A stretch of DNA of 64,000 bases, taken from Salminus brasiliensis. Its lineage: Eukaryota > Chordata > Actinopteri > Characiformes > Bryconidae. Position 1 is the first letter of the stretch; each line of letters starts with the position of its first letter. Below the pieces are notes generated by a model, which was given only the letters and a program-made list of their open reading frames with translations, had not been told where the DNA came from and did not search any database. The translations under genes were made by a program, and so were the position numbers. Of the stretch, positions 1-13,591 are shown piece by piece. Where the stretch lies: NCBI RefSeq assembly GCF_030463535.1, contig NC_132892.1, positions 32,653,976-32,717,975 on the forward strand. Direction: 5' to 3'.

Positions 1-2390
1 TCTAATGTGAAACACTAAAGTTATGTTTGTATCCAGAATACATTTCTAATAGAATTTCATATCCAGAATGAATTCTAATAAAAATAACATCCAGAATGAA
101 ATTGTAATACATTTTCATATCTATATTGAATTTCTGAAAAAAAATAAAATTAAATAAAAGGAAGTTCCGATCAAATGTATATCCAGAATACATTTCTTAA
201 ACAATATATGAATATATATTATCTTAATTCTGGATATTATAACTTATATATAAAAGAATGTAATGTCTTACAAATATATATTAATTCTGGATATAATTAT
301 TTAATGAACAATAAATTCTGGATATACATATTTTGGATTGCTCAAATTCATATTCATAATGACATTTTGTATGAAATAAATAATAAAATAGTTTGTATCC
401 TGAATTAATTTCTAATTAAAATCATATCCAGAAATAAATTCAAATCAATTTTATTTAGAAAGAATTTCTGATAAAGAACAATATGTATATACAGAATTGT
501 ACATATATATTCATTCTGGAATTATTTTTTTACCTTGATCAAATTCATCCCGGACTACCCAGCATTAATTTCTGATAATAAAAAAAAATCTGGATATGAC
601 TTTTTTTTTATTAGAAATTTAATTTTGGATTTGGCTATTCTTGATATTGTTTAAATTCTCAATTTAATACAAGAATAAAGTTCATATCCAGAATAAATAT
701 GAATTATGAGTATCCTCTCAGCCTGGACCCTCAGTCTACACGGACCCCAACCATGAAAATAACCACATTCATTTAGAATCACTCAAACACTCGTCCCGAA
801 CAAAGAAGAAAAATAATAATAAACAGCATAAAGTTCCAAGATTATCTAGCGCTCTACTTCAGCCCCTACAGTACATGATCTACAGTCAGATAGGTGAAGG
901 GAATTGTATTAGTTCAGTCATTTCTGCTTTTTTAGGATATCGTCGCTGTCCTGCAAAAACCTTGTATCTCCACTATTGCTGTTTTTTAATTAGTTCTCTC
1001 CATAATGTGAATCTGTCAGTTTTACTTTATACTATATCAGAATTTCATGAACCAATAGAAACGCTCCAAAATGACTCAGAAGAACTCTTTCTACATTGAC
1101 TTTCACTGAAAGTTCAAAGAGTTTCTTCTCCTTCATTTTTACTTTTACATTAGTTCACATGTTGGAAGTTACGGGGTGGTTTATTGTTGAATTCTTATTA
1201 TTTTGGTATTTTGTTACCAGATTTACAGCAGAATGCAGATACATTAAGGATTTCAGTGACGCGACGACCAAGAGACAGTCAAACAGCATCTCTGTACTGA
1301 AAACTGCTGGGTTTTATTATACTATATTATTTATTACTATAAAAGTGGAGAACATGGTCAGTTGTTCTCCTCCAGCTAGTTTTATGTATGTAGGCTTTTA
1401 TCTGCTGGTGTCGGTTCCCTCAACATATCAGACCAAATCACAACCTACAATGTTAAAAGAGATCTAAACTAAATGATATCCTAAATGAATTTGTGGCCAA
1501 ATTCAGATCATAATGAAATTTTAACAAAATATAGTTTATGTAAATGAATTCCTAATAAAATTGATGTCCTGAATAAATTTCTGATATGAATTGTATCCAG
1601 AATGAATTCTGAATTAAAATGATTTCCTGAATAAATTTTTGCAATGATTTTTAATGATTTTAATGATTAATGATTTGTATGCAGGAATACATTTCTAACT
1701 AAATTCATAACTCGTATGAATTTCTAATTAACATTGCATCCCGAATGAATTTCTAACAAAATGCATAAATACTATACATTTCTGATCAAATTTGTATCCA
1801 GAATGAATTTTCTAATAAAATTCAGAACTTTTTATAATGAACTACTTCTATACATTTCTAAAACAAAAAACGTATCCGGAATGAATTTCTAATTAAATTG
1901 ACGTCCTGATAAATTTCTGGTACAACCTGTATCCTGAATAAATTTTTTATTAAATGTATAACTAGTATGAATTTCTAAAAACTATTTGTATCCAGAATAA
2001 ATTTCCAATTAAAATCATAACTTCTATAAATTTTTTAAACAAAAAATGTTCCGGAATGAATTTCTAATTAAACTGACATCCTGATAAATTTCTAGTTGAA
2101 TCTGTATTCTGAATTAATTTTTTAATTAAATGCATAACAAGTATGAATTTCTAAAAAGTATCTGTATCTAGAATTCATTTCTAATTAAATTCATAACTTG
2201 TATGGATTTCTGATATAATCTGTATCCAGAATGAATTTTTAATTACATTAATCAATTGTACGAATATATAAAAAAAACTATCTAGAATTAATTTCTAATT
2301 AAATTCATAACTTGTATGAATTTTGACAAATAAAATTGTATCCAGAATGAAATGAACAACATTTGTATCCAGGATGAATTTGAAATTTGA
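1..2390. repeat. AT-rich degenerate satellite, TATCCAGAATGAATTTC-type unit
   Basis: Seen: a unit of about 28-32 bp built around TATCCAGAATGAATTTC followed by TAATTAAA-type sequence recurs throughout. It runs mostly forward, but in part (about 230-540) as the reverse complement (AATTCTGGATAT). Units are diverged, so this is an old array. It is interrupted at about 720-1470 by non-satellite sequence that includes a MITE. Short open frames here are products of the repeat period and show no protein similarity that I recognise. The same core recurs at 24705-25705. Confidence 0.8.
950..1165 (+). mobile_element. MITE-like dispersed repeat (ACCTTGTATCTCC family)
   Basis: Seen: ACCTTGTATCTCC, then CTCCATAATGTGAATCTG, a CCAATAGAAACGCTCCAAAA block, and a segment that reads fold-back style (CATTGACTTTCACTGAAAG). 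The same ordered blocks recur at 8480-8655 (inverted), 27990-28105, 33650-33760, 37725-37870, 44140-44275 and 44970-45180 (inverted). No coding capacity. The superfamily is not determined. Confidence 0.6.
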
Positions 2391-2892
2391 GCAGTTTGAA
2401 AGTATGTTAAAAGAACTTCATCAGCTCATCACTGCTGGCATCAGGTGATGCAGGGAGACCGGACCAGTGGGTGGGAACTGGTAATGAACTGGTAATGAAC
2501 TGGTAATGATTATTAAACTGGGAAAGAAGAAGTGCAGACTCAAACCTGCCTGGCGTGAAATAAATCAGACCTCTACCTGTGACTGATTACGGATTAGACA
2601 GGAACTATGTGAACAGTGTGGGGAACACTCCAGCTTTGTAATGGTTACAGTTGTGTTACTGGCTTCCTGAAGGACTTACAGGCCAGAAAACATGGAAAGT
2701 AAAAGCTCTGAAAGTGCAAGAAGACCAACAGATGTTCAGCAGGTCAACGGTTCGAGCACTGCTCGCTCTGACCATCCGTCCGTCCATCCGTCCATCTGTG
2801 ATAGTCTGAAGTGTCCGAATGTGTTAATGCAGAGCTGTGAGACAGCTTAGCTTTGGCTGTACATGCTGAGAGTGTGTAGTGTAGTATAGTGT

Positions 2893-2935
<43 letters not shown>

Positions 2936-3053
2936 ATCTGGCACATTCTCTTCAGTTCCAGTCCAGCCCAGGTTGCAGCTCGGTTTTGGAAATTAGGTCA
3001 TCATGGGAAGTAGTCAATCAAAGGTCAGAAGGTCAAACGTCCACAGCTCCTGC
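2391..3053. other. slc25a10 downstream/3'UTR region, no separate gene seen
   Basis: Lies directly 3' of the slc25a10 stop codon on the minus strand. It contains a CA/GT microsatellite at about 2892-2933 and a short direct repeat (GGTAATGAACT, three times) at about 2477-2510. Part is probably slc25a10 3'UTR, but no polyadenylation site could be fixed with confidence. Confidence 0.4.
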
Positions 3054-6000
3054 TCAGCTGACCACCCTGATGCCGAAATGTTTCCTCAGCTGCTCCAAGA
3101 ACAGGAAGGTCAGGACTGTGTGAGGGACCAATCGGATCCCAGCTGGAACTAAACCCTGCGATGTGATTGGATCGGACAGAAAACATCATCAACAACAGCG
3201 GTCAGTGAGGGGAACTGCCCTCACTTATGGAGATTTAGATGGATGCACTATATGGACAAAAGTATTGGGACACCTGATCATTCATTAAAAAGAGCTGGTT
3301 CTGCTTTCGTTGGAGTAACTGTCTCTACTGTCCAGAGAAGAAGACGTTCTACTAAAGAGCATTGCTGTGAGGATTTGATAGCACATCTGTGTCAGCAATG
3401 GGAGGGGCTTAAACTGGCTGAAGGGGTGTCCAAAAACATATGGACGTATAGTGCATGTATAAAAAAGACGAGGGTAATCATGTGTGTGTGTGTGTGTGTG
3501 TGTGTGTGCTTACCTTGTAGAAGGCCAGTGGTCCCAGTTTGGCAGTCTCAGAGAGACAATGCAGCACTCCCTACAAACACAACAGCAAGCATGACGAGAT
3601 GCCAGACGACAGGCATGGACAAAAGTTTGTGGACACTTGCTGCCATAACACCAGCACCTCGATTTTGCAACATTGCCATGAGGGAAATTTGACTGCATTC
3701 AGCCCCGAAAGCGAGATGCTGATGTTGGACGACTAGTTTTGGTGCTAGCGGATGGAGCCCACTCTAGCCCACACTGGTCAAGACCACCATATTCATCATT
3801 AGTGTAGGACACCCATCCTTGCAGTGACCAAACGCACACAGTGGTAGTGAGAAGTGGACTGGAAGCCATTGGATGAAGACCCTTGCTCAAGGGCCCAACA
3901 GCGGCCCGGGTATCGAACCCACAACCCATTTTTGACCAATCTTTTTTGGGATCCTACCGGAAGACTCACCCTGTACTCTCCTTTAGAGTTCATTAGTCTG
4001 GTCTTCAGCACATCCAGCGGCTGACAGAGGAAGGTAGCACAGCCTCCCTACAGAGGGCGCCAGAGAGAGAGACAGAGAGAGAACCATCATTCGCCTTCAT
4101 TTTTTAAGAGTGGAGGTGTAATACACACACCCCACCACTAGAGGGGCTCTACTGCTTAATTCCCTCTCGTGTGTAGGTGTATCTGAGGCACGGGGACGGA
4201 GGGTTTCTGGACAGTCTCCGGTCCGATAAAGGAACACTCACAGCGATGAAGCTGGACAGGAAGTGCGTGAAAACATTGTCCCCCATCATCCCCGTCCCCA
4301 GGACGAGCTGCTTGGCCTGGTCGTAGCACGCCAGCTGCAGAGACAGAGACAGAGACATGTGGTCAGGGGTCCCGTCTTCTTCTCGCAGGTCCTCAATGGA
4401 GAAAAGCTCTGCTCAACACTGCACACGTCTCACCTGTCCCACAGTGACCAGGGCTCCTCGGCTGGACGCCATGGTGGCTCCAGAGAACAGCCTCCTCGTC
4501 CCCTCTGACAGAGAGACCAACCAACCAGCATCAGTTAGTTCAGTCATCTGGTTCAATTCCACTCAATTCTGTTGTTTTCTATTCAGTTCCACAAGGGACA
4601 CCATTCTATTCTACACAATTCCTTTTCATTAACCTCCAGCCCACTCTATTCCACCAACCTCTATTCCATTAAACCCAATTCTATTCTGTTCTATTCAATT
4701 CCACTCCATTTCTGTTAATTAAACTCAACTTTATTCTGTTCTATTCCACTTTACTGATCTGTATACCATTCCAATCCATTCCACTATAATGAAATACATT
4801 TAATTAAAATAAAATTAATTAATTTTATTAGACTCCAATAAATTATTCAATTATTTTCTATTCTATTATACTCAATTCTATTCCAATAAAATACATAAAA
4901 TAACACAAAACTCTACTATATTCCATTAAACTCTATTCCATTCATTCCATTAATCTACATTACACAAAACTCTATTCTGTCATTACACTACATTTCATTA
5001 TTTTCCATTCTATTGCACTCAATTTCATTCCTTTAAACTTTATTCCATTTTATTAAACTCATTCAATTCTACTAAACATCACATCACATTCAACTCTACT
5101 CTATTCTATTCTACTAAACTTTATTACACCACATTCAATTTTAATCCATTCTACTAAACTTTATTACACCACATTCAACTCTACTCTACTCTATTCTACT
5201 AAACTTTATTACACCACATTCAACTCAATTCTATTCTACTAAACTTTATTACACCACATTCAACTCTACTCTACTCTATTCTACTAAACTTTATTACACC
5301 ACATTCAACTCAATTCTATTCTACTAAACTTTATTACACCACATTCAACTCTACTCTACTCTATTCTACTAAACTTTATTACACCACATTCAACTCAATT
5401 CTATTCTACTAAACTTTATTACACCACATTCAACTCAATTCTATTCTACTAAACTTTATTACACCACATTCAACTCTACTCTATTCTACTAAACTTTATT
5501 ACACCACATTCAACTCTACTCTATTCTACTAAACTTTATTACACCACATTCAACTCAATTCTATTCTACTAAACTTTATTACACCACATTCAACTCTACT
5601 CTATTCTACTAAACTTTATTACACCACATTCAACTCTATTCTACTAAACCTTATTACACCACATTCAACTCTACTCTACTCTATTCTACTAAACTTTATT
5701 ACACCACATTCAACTCTATTCTACTAAACCTTATTACACCACATTCAACTCTACTCTACTCTATTCTACTAAACTTTATTACACCACATTCAACTCTATT
5801 CTACTAAACCTTATTACACCACATTCAACTCTACTCTATTCTATTCTACTAAACTTTATTACACCACATTCAACTCTACTCTATTCTATTCTACTAAACT
5901 TTATTACACCACATTCAACTTTACTCCATTCTACTAAACCTTATTACACCACATTCAACTCTATTCTACTAAACTTTATTACACCACATTCAACTCTACT

Positions 6001-7061
6001 CTATTCTACTAAACTTTATTACACCACATTCAACTCTACTCTATTCTATTATACTAAACTTTATTACACCACATTCAACTCTATTCTACTAAACTTTATT
6101 ACACCACATTCAACTCTACTCTATTCTATTCTACTAAACTTTATTACACCACATTCAACTCTACTCTATTCTATTCTACTAAACTTTATTACACCACATT
6201 CAACTTTACTCCATTCTACTAAACCTTATTACACCACATTCAACTCTATTCTACTAAACTTTATTACACCACATTCAACTCTACTCTATTCTACTAAACT
6301 TTATTACACCACATTCAACTCTACTCTATTCTATTATACTAAACTTTATTACACCACATTCAACTCTATTCTACTAAACTTTATTACACCACATTCAACT
6401 CTACTCTATTCTACTAAACTTTATTACACCACATTCAACTCTACTCTATTCTATTATACTAAACTTTATTACACCACATTCAACTCTACTCTATTCTACT
6501 AAACCTTATTACACCACATTCAACTCTACTCTATTCTATTCTACTAAACTTTATTACACAAGGCTTGTTCTGAAAGTCCAGTGTAACACAGACACACTGT
6601 AGATCCATTCAGAGACCAAGAGCAGATGCACTCACCCTCTTGCCAGACCCTGAAGAGCCCATCCAGCGCATGCTTGTAGCTGAAGAAAACGAGATCTGCG
6701 TTAATTTACACGTTAATTCAGTTCTGTTTCTTACAGCGTTTACTGCCTCGGCCAGGCAACTCTACACCGAGGTTTCGTGATTTTTTTGTAAACCCAGTAG
6801 CTCAATCTGGAACCAGGCTGCAGCTCCTCATGCTGTACGTCTAACTGGTTCATACACTTCAACCTTTCCATCACTTTTCCATGAAAATATTTTTCCCGTA
6901 ATTCGTTTACGCATATTTTTAGTTCACGCTAGTAGCTAAAAGACCGTCCAGGCTAGCTAGTTAACAACATAATGCATGGTCATGATACCATGGTCATATA
7001 AAAAACAGGCAGCGATTGGTCATGTGAAACATTCTGCTACAATAAAAGTTTGTTTTATATG

Positions 7062-7138
<77 letters not shown>

Positions 7139-8152
7139 ACGACAGAAGCTCATTACAATATTTTCTATTTCTTTTAAGTACTTTTTTTCAATTTGGTTAT
7201 TTATAAGTACTGGATTTATTTTCCATGACTTTCCAGGTTTTCCAGGACCTGTACGGGTCACTCTGGTCTCACCTGCTGTAAGTCTGGCACTACGAGCGGT
7301 GAACAGTGCTCATGTCTGCGCTACCGCCCGGCTCTCCCTTTTTTAAGCTAGGCTGCTATAGCGAGGCCTGCCAGAGTGGACTGTGTGACGGTGTAGCGTG
7401 AACACACTCACTTTCTCCTGAGCTCGGGGGGAAGCTTCATGTCGTTCTGCATCCTGAACAATGAAGATGAGGAGTTGGTCAACACAGATTTGGAGGGTCC
7501 GCTGCAACAGTGCTGCTGTACTTACAGTTACGGCATGCTAATGCACCCACAAATACATATGAAGGTACACCAAGTCATTCAGAGCAGGGGGAGGGGGTTA
7601 GAGGGTTTGGTGTGAAACCAAATTCTAGATAACTTTCCCCAGTCAGAACTACAGAGTTCTACAGTGGAGGTGAAGGGAAGTAGACATCTGAAGCTCTAAT
7701 AAAAGCTCCCTCATAGAAAGATGCCAGGGACTCTTCTGGTTTAGATGTTAGGTGGAGGGATACATGCAGGGATACAGTGAGGCAGAAAGTAGTCCCCCAA
7801 AGAAAATATCGCTTAAGATTTGCCACCATTTCGTCCGAAATTCACAATTTCCCACCAATCCCCACCCTGGATGACTGCTTACATCTCAAACACTGAAATG
7901 AGACCCTTGAGGAGCTTTTGGAGGTTCTTCCATTAGAAACTGTGGAGCATTCACCACCTTCAAGGTTCCTTAAAGCACCTTAAGAGGTTCCTCCACAGTT
8001 TCAAACGGAAGAAAAAAAAGCTCCTCGAGGAGGAACAGCGCAGTGTGTGTGCTGGGGTACCTGACGTTGACCATGTCTGCCGGCGTCCCAATGAACCCTC
8101 CTGTGAAGCCTACAGAGAGGTAAACACAGATAAACCATCTGTGACAGACCGG

Positions 8153-8193
<41 letters not shown>

Positions 8194-8323
8194 AGAATTT
8201 GCTTGAGTTTTACCTCCAAATGCTCCCAGCAGCACTTTCTGGTAGAAGGGCATAGGGCCCTCACTGCCCATCATATCTCTGACCGTTTCATAAATAGCAA
8301 ACCTGGTGAGAGAGTAGGACATC

Positions 8324-8383
<60 letters not shown>

Positions 8384-9153
8384 TTATTAATTCTGTGCAA
8401 TACTCAAAAACAGCCACTAGATGGAGCCACTCCCTGTTTAAAATTCCCTGCTTCAGACACATAATGAGAGTCACACAGAAAACCGCAGCTTTACAGGAGG
8501 AGGGAAAACCTGCGGGACTTTCAATGGAAGTCAATGGAAACAGAGTTTACTCCAGGTCATTTTGGGGCATTTCTATTGGTTCGTTCATCAAGAAATTCTG
8601 ATACAATATAAAGAACAACTGCGAGATTCAAATTATGGAGAAAAGTGAAAATGAGAATAAGGACAAAAGTATTGGGACACCTGCTCATTGCTTGTATCCT
8701 CTCAAATCAAGGCTAATAAATGAATTGATCCTGCTTTTGCTGGGGTAACTGTCTCTACTGTCCAGAAAAGAAGACTGTCTACTAGATTTTGGAGGATTGG
8801 AGCATTGCTGTGAGGATTTGATTGCATTCAGCGACAGAAGCAATAGTGAGGTCCGGATGTTGGATCCACTCCACCTCCACCTCTTCACAGCTTGTTGCTG
8901 GCAGGCTTTATACCCCTCTAGCCCACAATTCATGCCCATAGGTTGATGTCTATCTGCTCCAGAGAGTCCTATTCTATTGGCAGTACTTCTCTACAGGGAC
9001 TGGACAAGCTGTGTGTGTGTGTGTGTGTGTCCACAAACATTTGGACATGTAGCGTAGTTTTAGAGGACTAAACGATCCACACTCTCCACTTTATCATTCA
9101 AGTGTTTGTTTTATAATCCCTAACTGACGTCAGTAAGATCAGGACATCAGCCC

Positions 9154-9184
<31 letters not shown>

Positions 9185-9271
9185 TAATGATTACATATAA
9201 GCCGTATTATTTCTGATATCTAATATCTTTTATCTGAACACTAATATCCTTTAATCCAGGTCTGCAGCTGT

Positions 9272-9302
<31 letters not shown>

Positions 9303-10625
9303 TCCACACTCACCTGTCTGCAGAGAGAGGCGCTGAGGCCGTTGTAGAGCGCCAGCAGTCCATCATTCTTCACCACATGCATCGCCATGCCAACCATCCT
9401 CATCTTCACCTCCTGCTGCGTCTGCAGGTGCACCTGTAACATCAGCAGCAGCTTTACATTCATCATCATCATCATCATCATCAGCAGCTTTACATTCATC
9501 ATCATCATCATCATTATCAGCTTTACATTCATCATCATCATCAGCAGCAGCAGCAGCTTTACATTAATCATCATCATCATCATCATCATTATCATCAGCT
9601 TTACATTCATCATCATCATCATCAGCAGCAGCAGCTTTACATCCATCATCAGCTTTACATTCATCATCATCATCATCAGCTTTACATTCATCATCATCAT
9701 CAGCAGCAGCAGCAGCTTTACATTCATCATCATCAGCTTTACATTCATCATCATCATCAGCAGCAGCAGCAGCAGCTTTACATTCATCATCATCAGCAGC
9801 AGCAGCTTTACATTCATCATCAGCTTTACATTCATCATCATCATCAGCAGCAGCAGCTTTACATTCATCATCAGCTTTACATTCATCATCATCATCAGCA
9901 GCAGCAGCTTTACATTCATCATCAGCTTTACATTCATCATCATCATCAGCAGCAGCTTTACATTCATCATCATCAGCTTTACATTCATCATCATCATCAG
10001 CAGCAGCTTTACATTCATCATCATCAGCTTTACATTCATCATCATCATCAGCAGCAGCTTTACATTCATCATCATCATCATCAGCAGCAGCAGCAGCTTT
10101 ACATTCATCATCATCATCATCAGCAGCAGCAGCTTTACATTCATCATCATCATCATCAGCAGCAGCAGCAGCTTTACATTCATCATCATCATCATCAGCA
10201 GCAGCAGCTTTACATTCATCATCATCATCATCAGCAGCTTTGCATTCATCATCATGTCATATTTATCTGAATCAAAATCATCAGTCATCATTACGACCAT
10301 CATCATCACTGTCATTAACATGACTATCATCATCATCATCATCATTTTTATCACTGTCATTAATATGACTATCATCATCTTCGTCACGGTCATCTTTAAT
10401 ATGACCATCATCATCTTCTTCATCACTGTCATCAATATGACTGTCATTATCATCAGTCATCTTCATCACTACCATCCTCATCAATGCCTTCCTCACTATT
10501 ACCATAATTATCATCATCACTACTGATCTTCCAGCCCCCCCACAAAAGATCACAGAGAGAGTTACTGGCTCAGTTTCTGCTGAGTAAGAGCTGCTGTTAT
10601 TGTTAGGAGATTAAAGCTTCCTTTT

Positions 10626-10682
<57 letters not shown>

Positions 10683-10894
10683 CTATCATGTGCATCAGCC
10701 GTGCAGATCAGTGCTCAGGCTGAACCTGCTCAAGCTGAGGCTCCTCAACATCGCTGTTCAGGGAGAAGGTCCAGGCTGGTGTGTGAACGTCAACTTTCTG
10801 CAGTCCAGCTCTGAGCCTCACGCTCCTCTCCTGCACCTCTCCAATGTGACATTTTCCAGGGCAAGGTTTTTACTCATAACTTTATTCTGATAAT

Positions 10895-10930
<36 letters not shown>

Positions 10931-11224
10931 CAATAATAATAACCAGCATTTCAGGACAATAAAAGGTCAGGAAGCTCTAGTGAGACGGGGAATTACCCCA
11001 GAACCCCACATAACCCATTCAATCCTGTCTGAGCTGGGCCTGAGGCTAGTCTCAGAAGGTCTTCTGAGGGCCAGTGCACTGCGGATTGGCCCACGGCGGC
11101 TGACCGGTCAGCAATAACAAACATTAACCCTGGCCTCAGGCTTCAACTGCGTGCTTAAACACTGGAGTGTAAGATGCTGAGTCAGCCTGAATCTCCAACT
11201 TACTTATCCACCCTACATCTCTCT

Positions 11225-11281
<57 letters not shown>

Positions 11282-12239
11282 GCAGTGTCAAAGAGAGTTC
11301 ATGAACACCTGAATCATGCTGACACACACAGAGAGAGAAAGAGAGAGAGCGAGCATCAGTGGGAGCTGCCTGCTGTCTTAGAGATACAGAAAGTGGTGGT
11401 TCTCCACATTAGAACATCTCCAGAGTTCTCCTCTCTCATGGAGTCTAGTATTATTTAGAGTTCTCCTCAGATCAACACCTGGTTTGGTGGTAAATTAGGG
11501 CTTAATGATGGTAAATCAGGTGAGCTGCTGCTGCTGCTGCTGCTGATGGAGTTGAACACATCCTCCACGCTGTGCTGGCTGGACTGGGGGGCGTCCAGGA
11601 GAACCCTGGAGGAACCGAGCTCTGTTCTTCAGACTAGCTCACCGACAAGATCTCACTACTTTCTTTCTTCAGAATGAGAAGCTCTTGCTTCTCCTTTTTA
11701 CTGGATTTATGTTCACCTGCTTTATCTGATCTGATGAGATCTGGAGCTTCTGGAGTTTCTGGAGCTTCTACTGTAGAAACGAGTGATGTGATTAGAGGCT
11801 TCAGATCTCTGGACTGTACTGATGACCTCATTCTCTCTCAGCTAATCAAGACTAATCAAGAGTGCAGCGTCAGCACTTTCCCTGATCAATGGTCTACAAA
11901 GGGGTCAAAAGTCTTGACACTCATTCCTCAGGTAGAAGTGAGTGGAGATACGAGGGTTTAAAAGACTTCTATTCACTTCACTTCACCCTGAGCTCGGAGA
12001 ACATGAGAACCCAAGGACACTAAATCCTGGTCCTGGAGACTCCATTCATTCAACTGGGTCAACCGTTTCCTCTCTAAAAGCCCACCTGCTCCAGCCTTTG
12101 CGAGCCTGGTGGGGTGTGTGTTTTGGGGGGTGACGCCTGAGAAGCTCCCAGGTTGTATGGAGCAGTGCTGTAGTCCTGAGGAGCAGCTGAAGGGTAGATG
12201 GAGGTTTTTGGGACGTGAGCAGAAGCTGCTTCAAGGACG

Positions 12240-12316
<77 letters not shown>

Positions 12317-12656
12317 GCTACAGAAAGCCAGAGCAGGTCACACAACCTGCAAATCTGGAGCGGTCAGCGTGTCTCCTCTGCAGTGGGTGTGGTTTAGGAC
12401 GGAGCCCGAAAACTGCAAATGTAATCACATGCTTGCTACAGAGGGACGAGATCAAAGAGCACATCTACACAGGACTCTGCATGCTCGACTGTGTGTGTGT
12501 GTGTGTGTGTGTTTGTGTGTACTGGTGTCTAATTAGGGGCAGATTTGTCGAACAGCCACCAATAACGCCATGAGGTTTGGAGGCCGGACATGTGTGCTAT
12601 GTCAGGAACTCGATCACTAAACTAAACAAAAAAATAGAATGAACTTTACCATTCCG

Positions 12657-12707
<51 letters not shown>

Positions 12708-13203
12708 ACTCTGTCACACTTTACTGAAAAGTCCTCTCCTAGATTCGGCTGATCTGGTAGTCATGTGGATCCATTTGCTAGTCAGCTCTGCCAGTAGACT
12801 ATAGGTATAAGACACATGTAAGCTGCTACTGATGGAAAAACTGGGAGCTACACAGTAATACAGTCAGTAGAGCGCCACCTATTGGTGTCTGCTCATTAAA
12901 TAAGAGATAAAACGCTAACATTCTTTTCTGATTGATTGGCATGTGTGCTAGGTCAGGAATCTGAGGTCAGGAATCTGAGCGCATTAAGAACTGCAGCTAT
13001 TCAGGGTAAAGTTTACCACCCCGTCACGTGTTTCACTGTGAATATGGCTCTGAGGGTCTGATATGTATGTGTGTGTGTATATATATATCAGAAGATAGAA
13101 ATAGCTTTGATGTTACTGGATTTAAAAACTGTTTGATCTTGATGAAACGTCACCTGTTGTGTAGAATGACTCATTGTCATTTGCATCACTAGTGATCATG
13201 TGC

Positions 13204-13243
<40 letters not shown>

Positions 13244-13560
13244 ACACGAGAGAGTGTTTATATTTTGACCCGCTGAGTGCTGTCCTGGTAATCTATCTCT
13301 GAAATCAGAAACCTCAACCATCACCATAAACTCAAAAGTGCTACTATTACACACACACACAGACACACAGACACACACACACACAGCTTGTCTAGTCCCT
13401 GTAGAGAAGAAGTACTGCCAATAGAATAGGACTCTCTGGAGCAGATCAACATCATGACCCTCTGATGGCACCATGCTGCCTAATAATGCCAGGCGTGGGC
13501 TAGAGGGGTATAAAGCCCCCCAGCATTGAGGAGCTGTGGAGCAGTGGAAGATGTGTGTGT

Positions 13561-13591
<31 letters not shown>

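Noticed and set aside
1096-1467. 123-codon frame (MTFTESSKSFFSF...)
   Set aside because: Lies across MITE and AT-rich sequence, with no recognisable domain or splice context.
8155-8601. 148-codon frame MCVCVCV...RERERE
   Set aside because: Joins GT and GA microsatellites opposite slc25a10 exon 3; shadow only.
9299-10526. Frames over 370 codons on both strands (SFTFIIII / MMMNVKLLL)
   Set aside because: Products of a trinucleotide repeat with period three. Only the last 40 codons of the minus frame (slc25a10 exon 2) are real.
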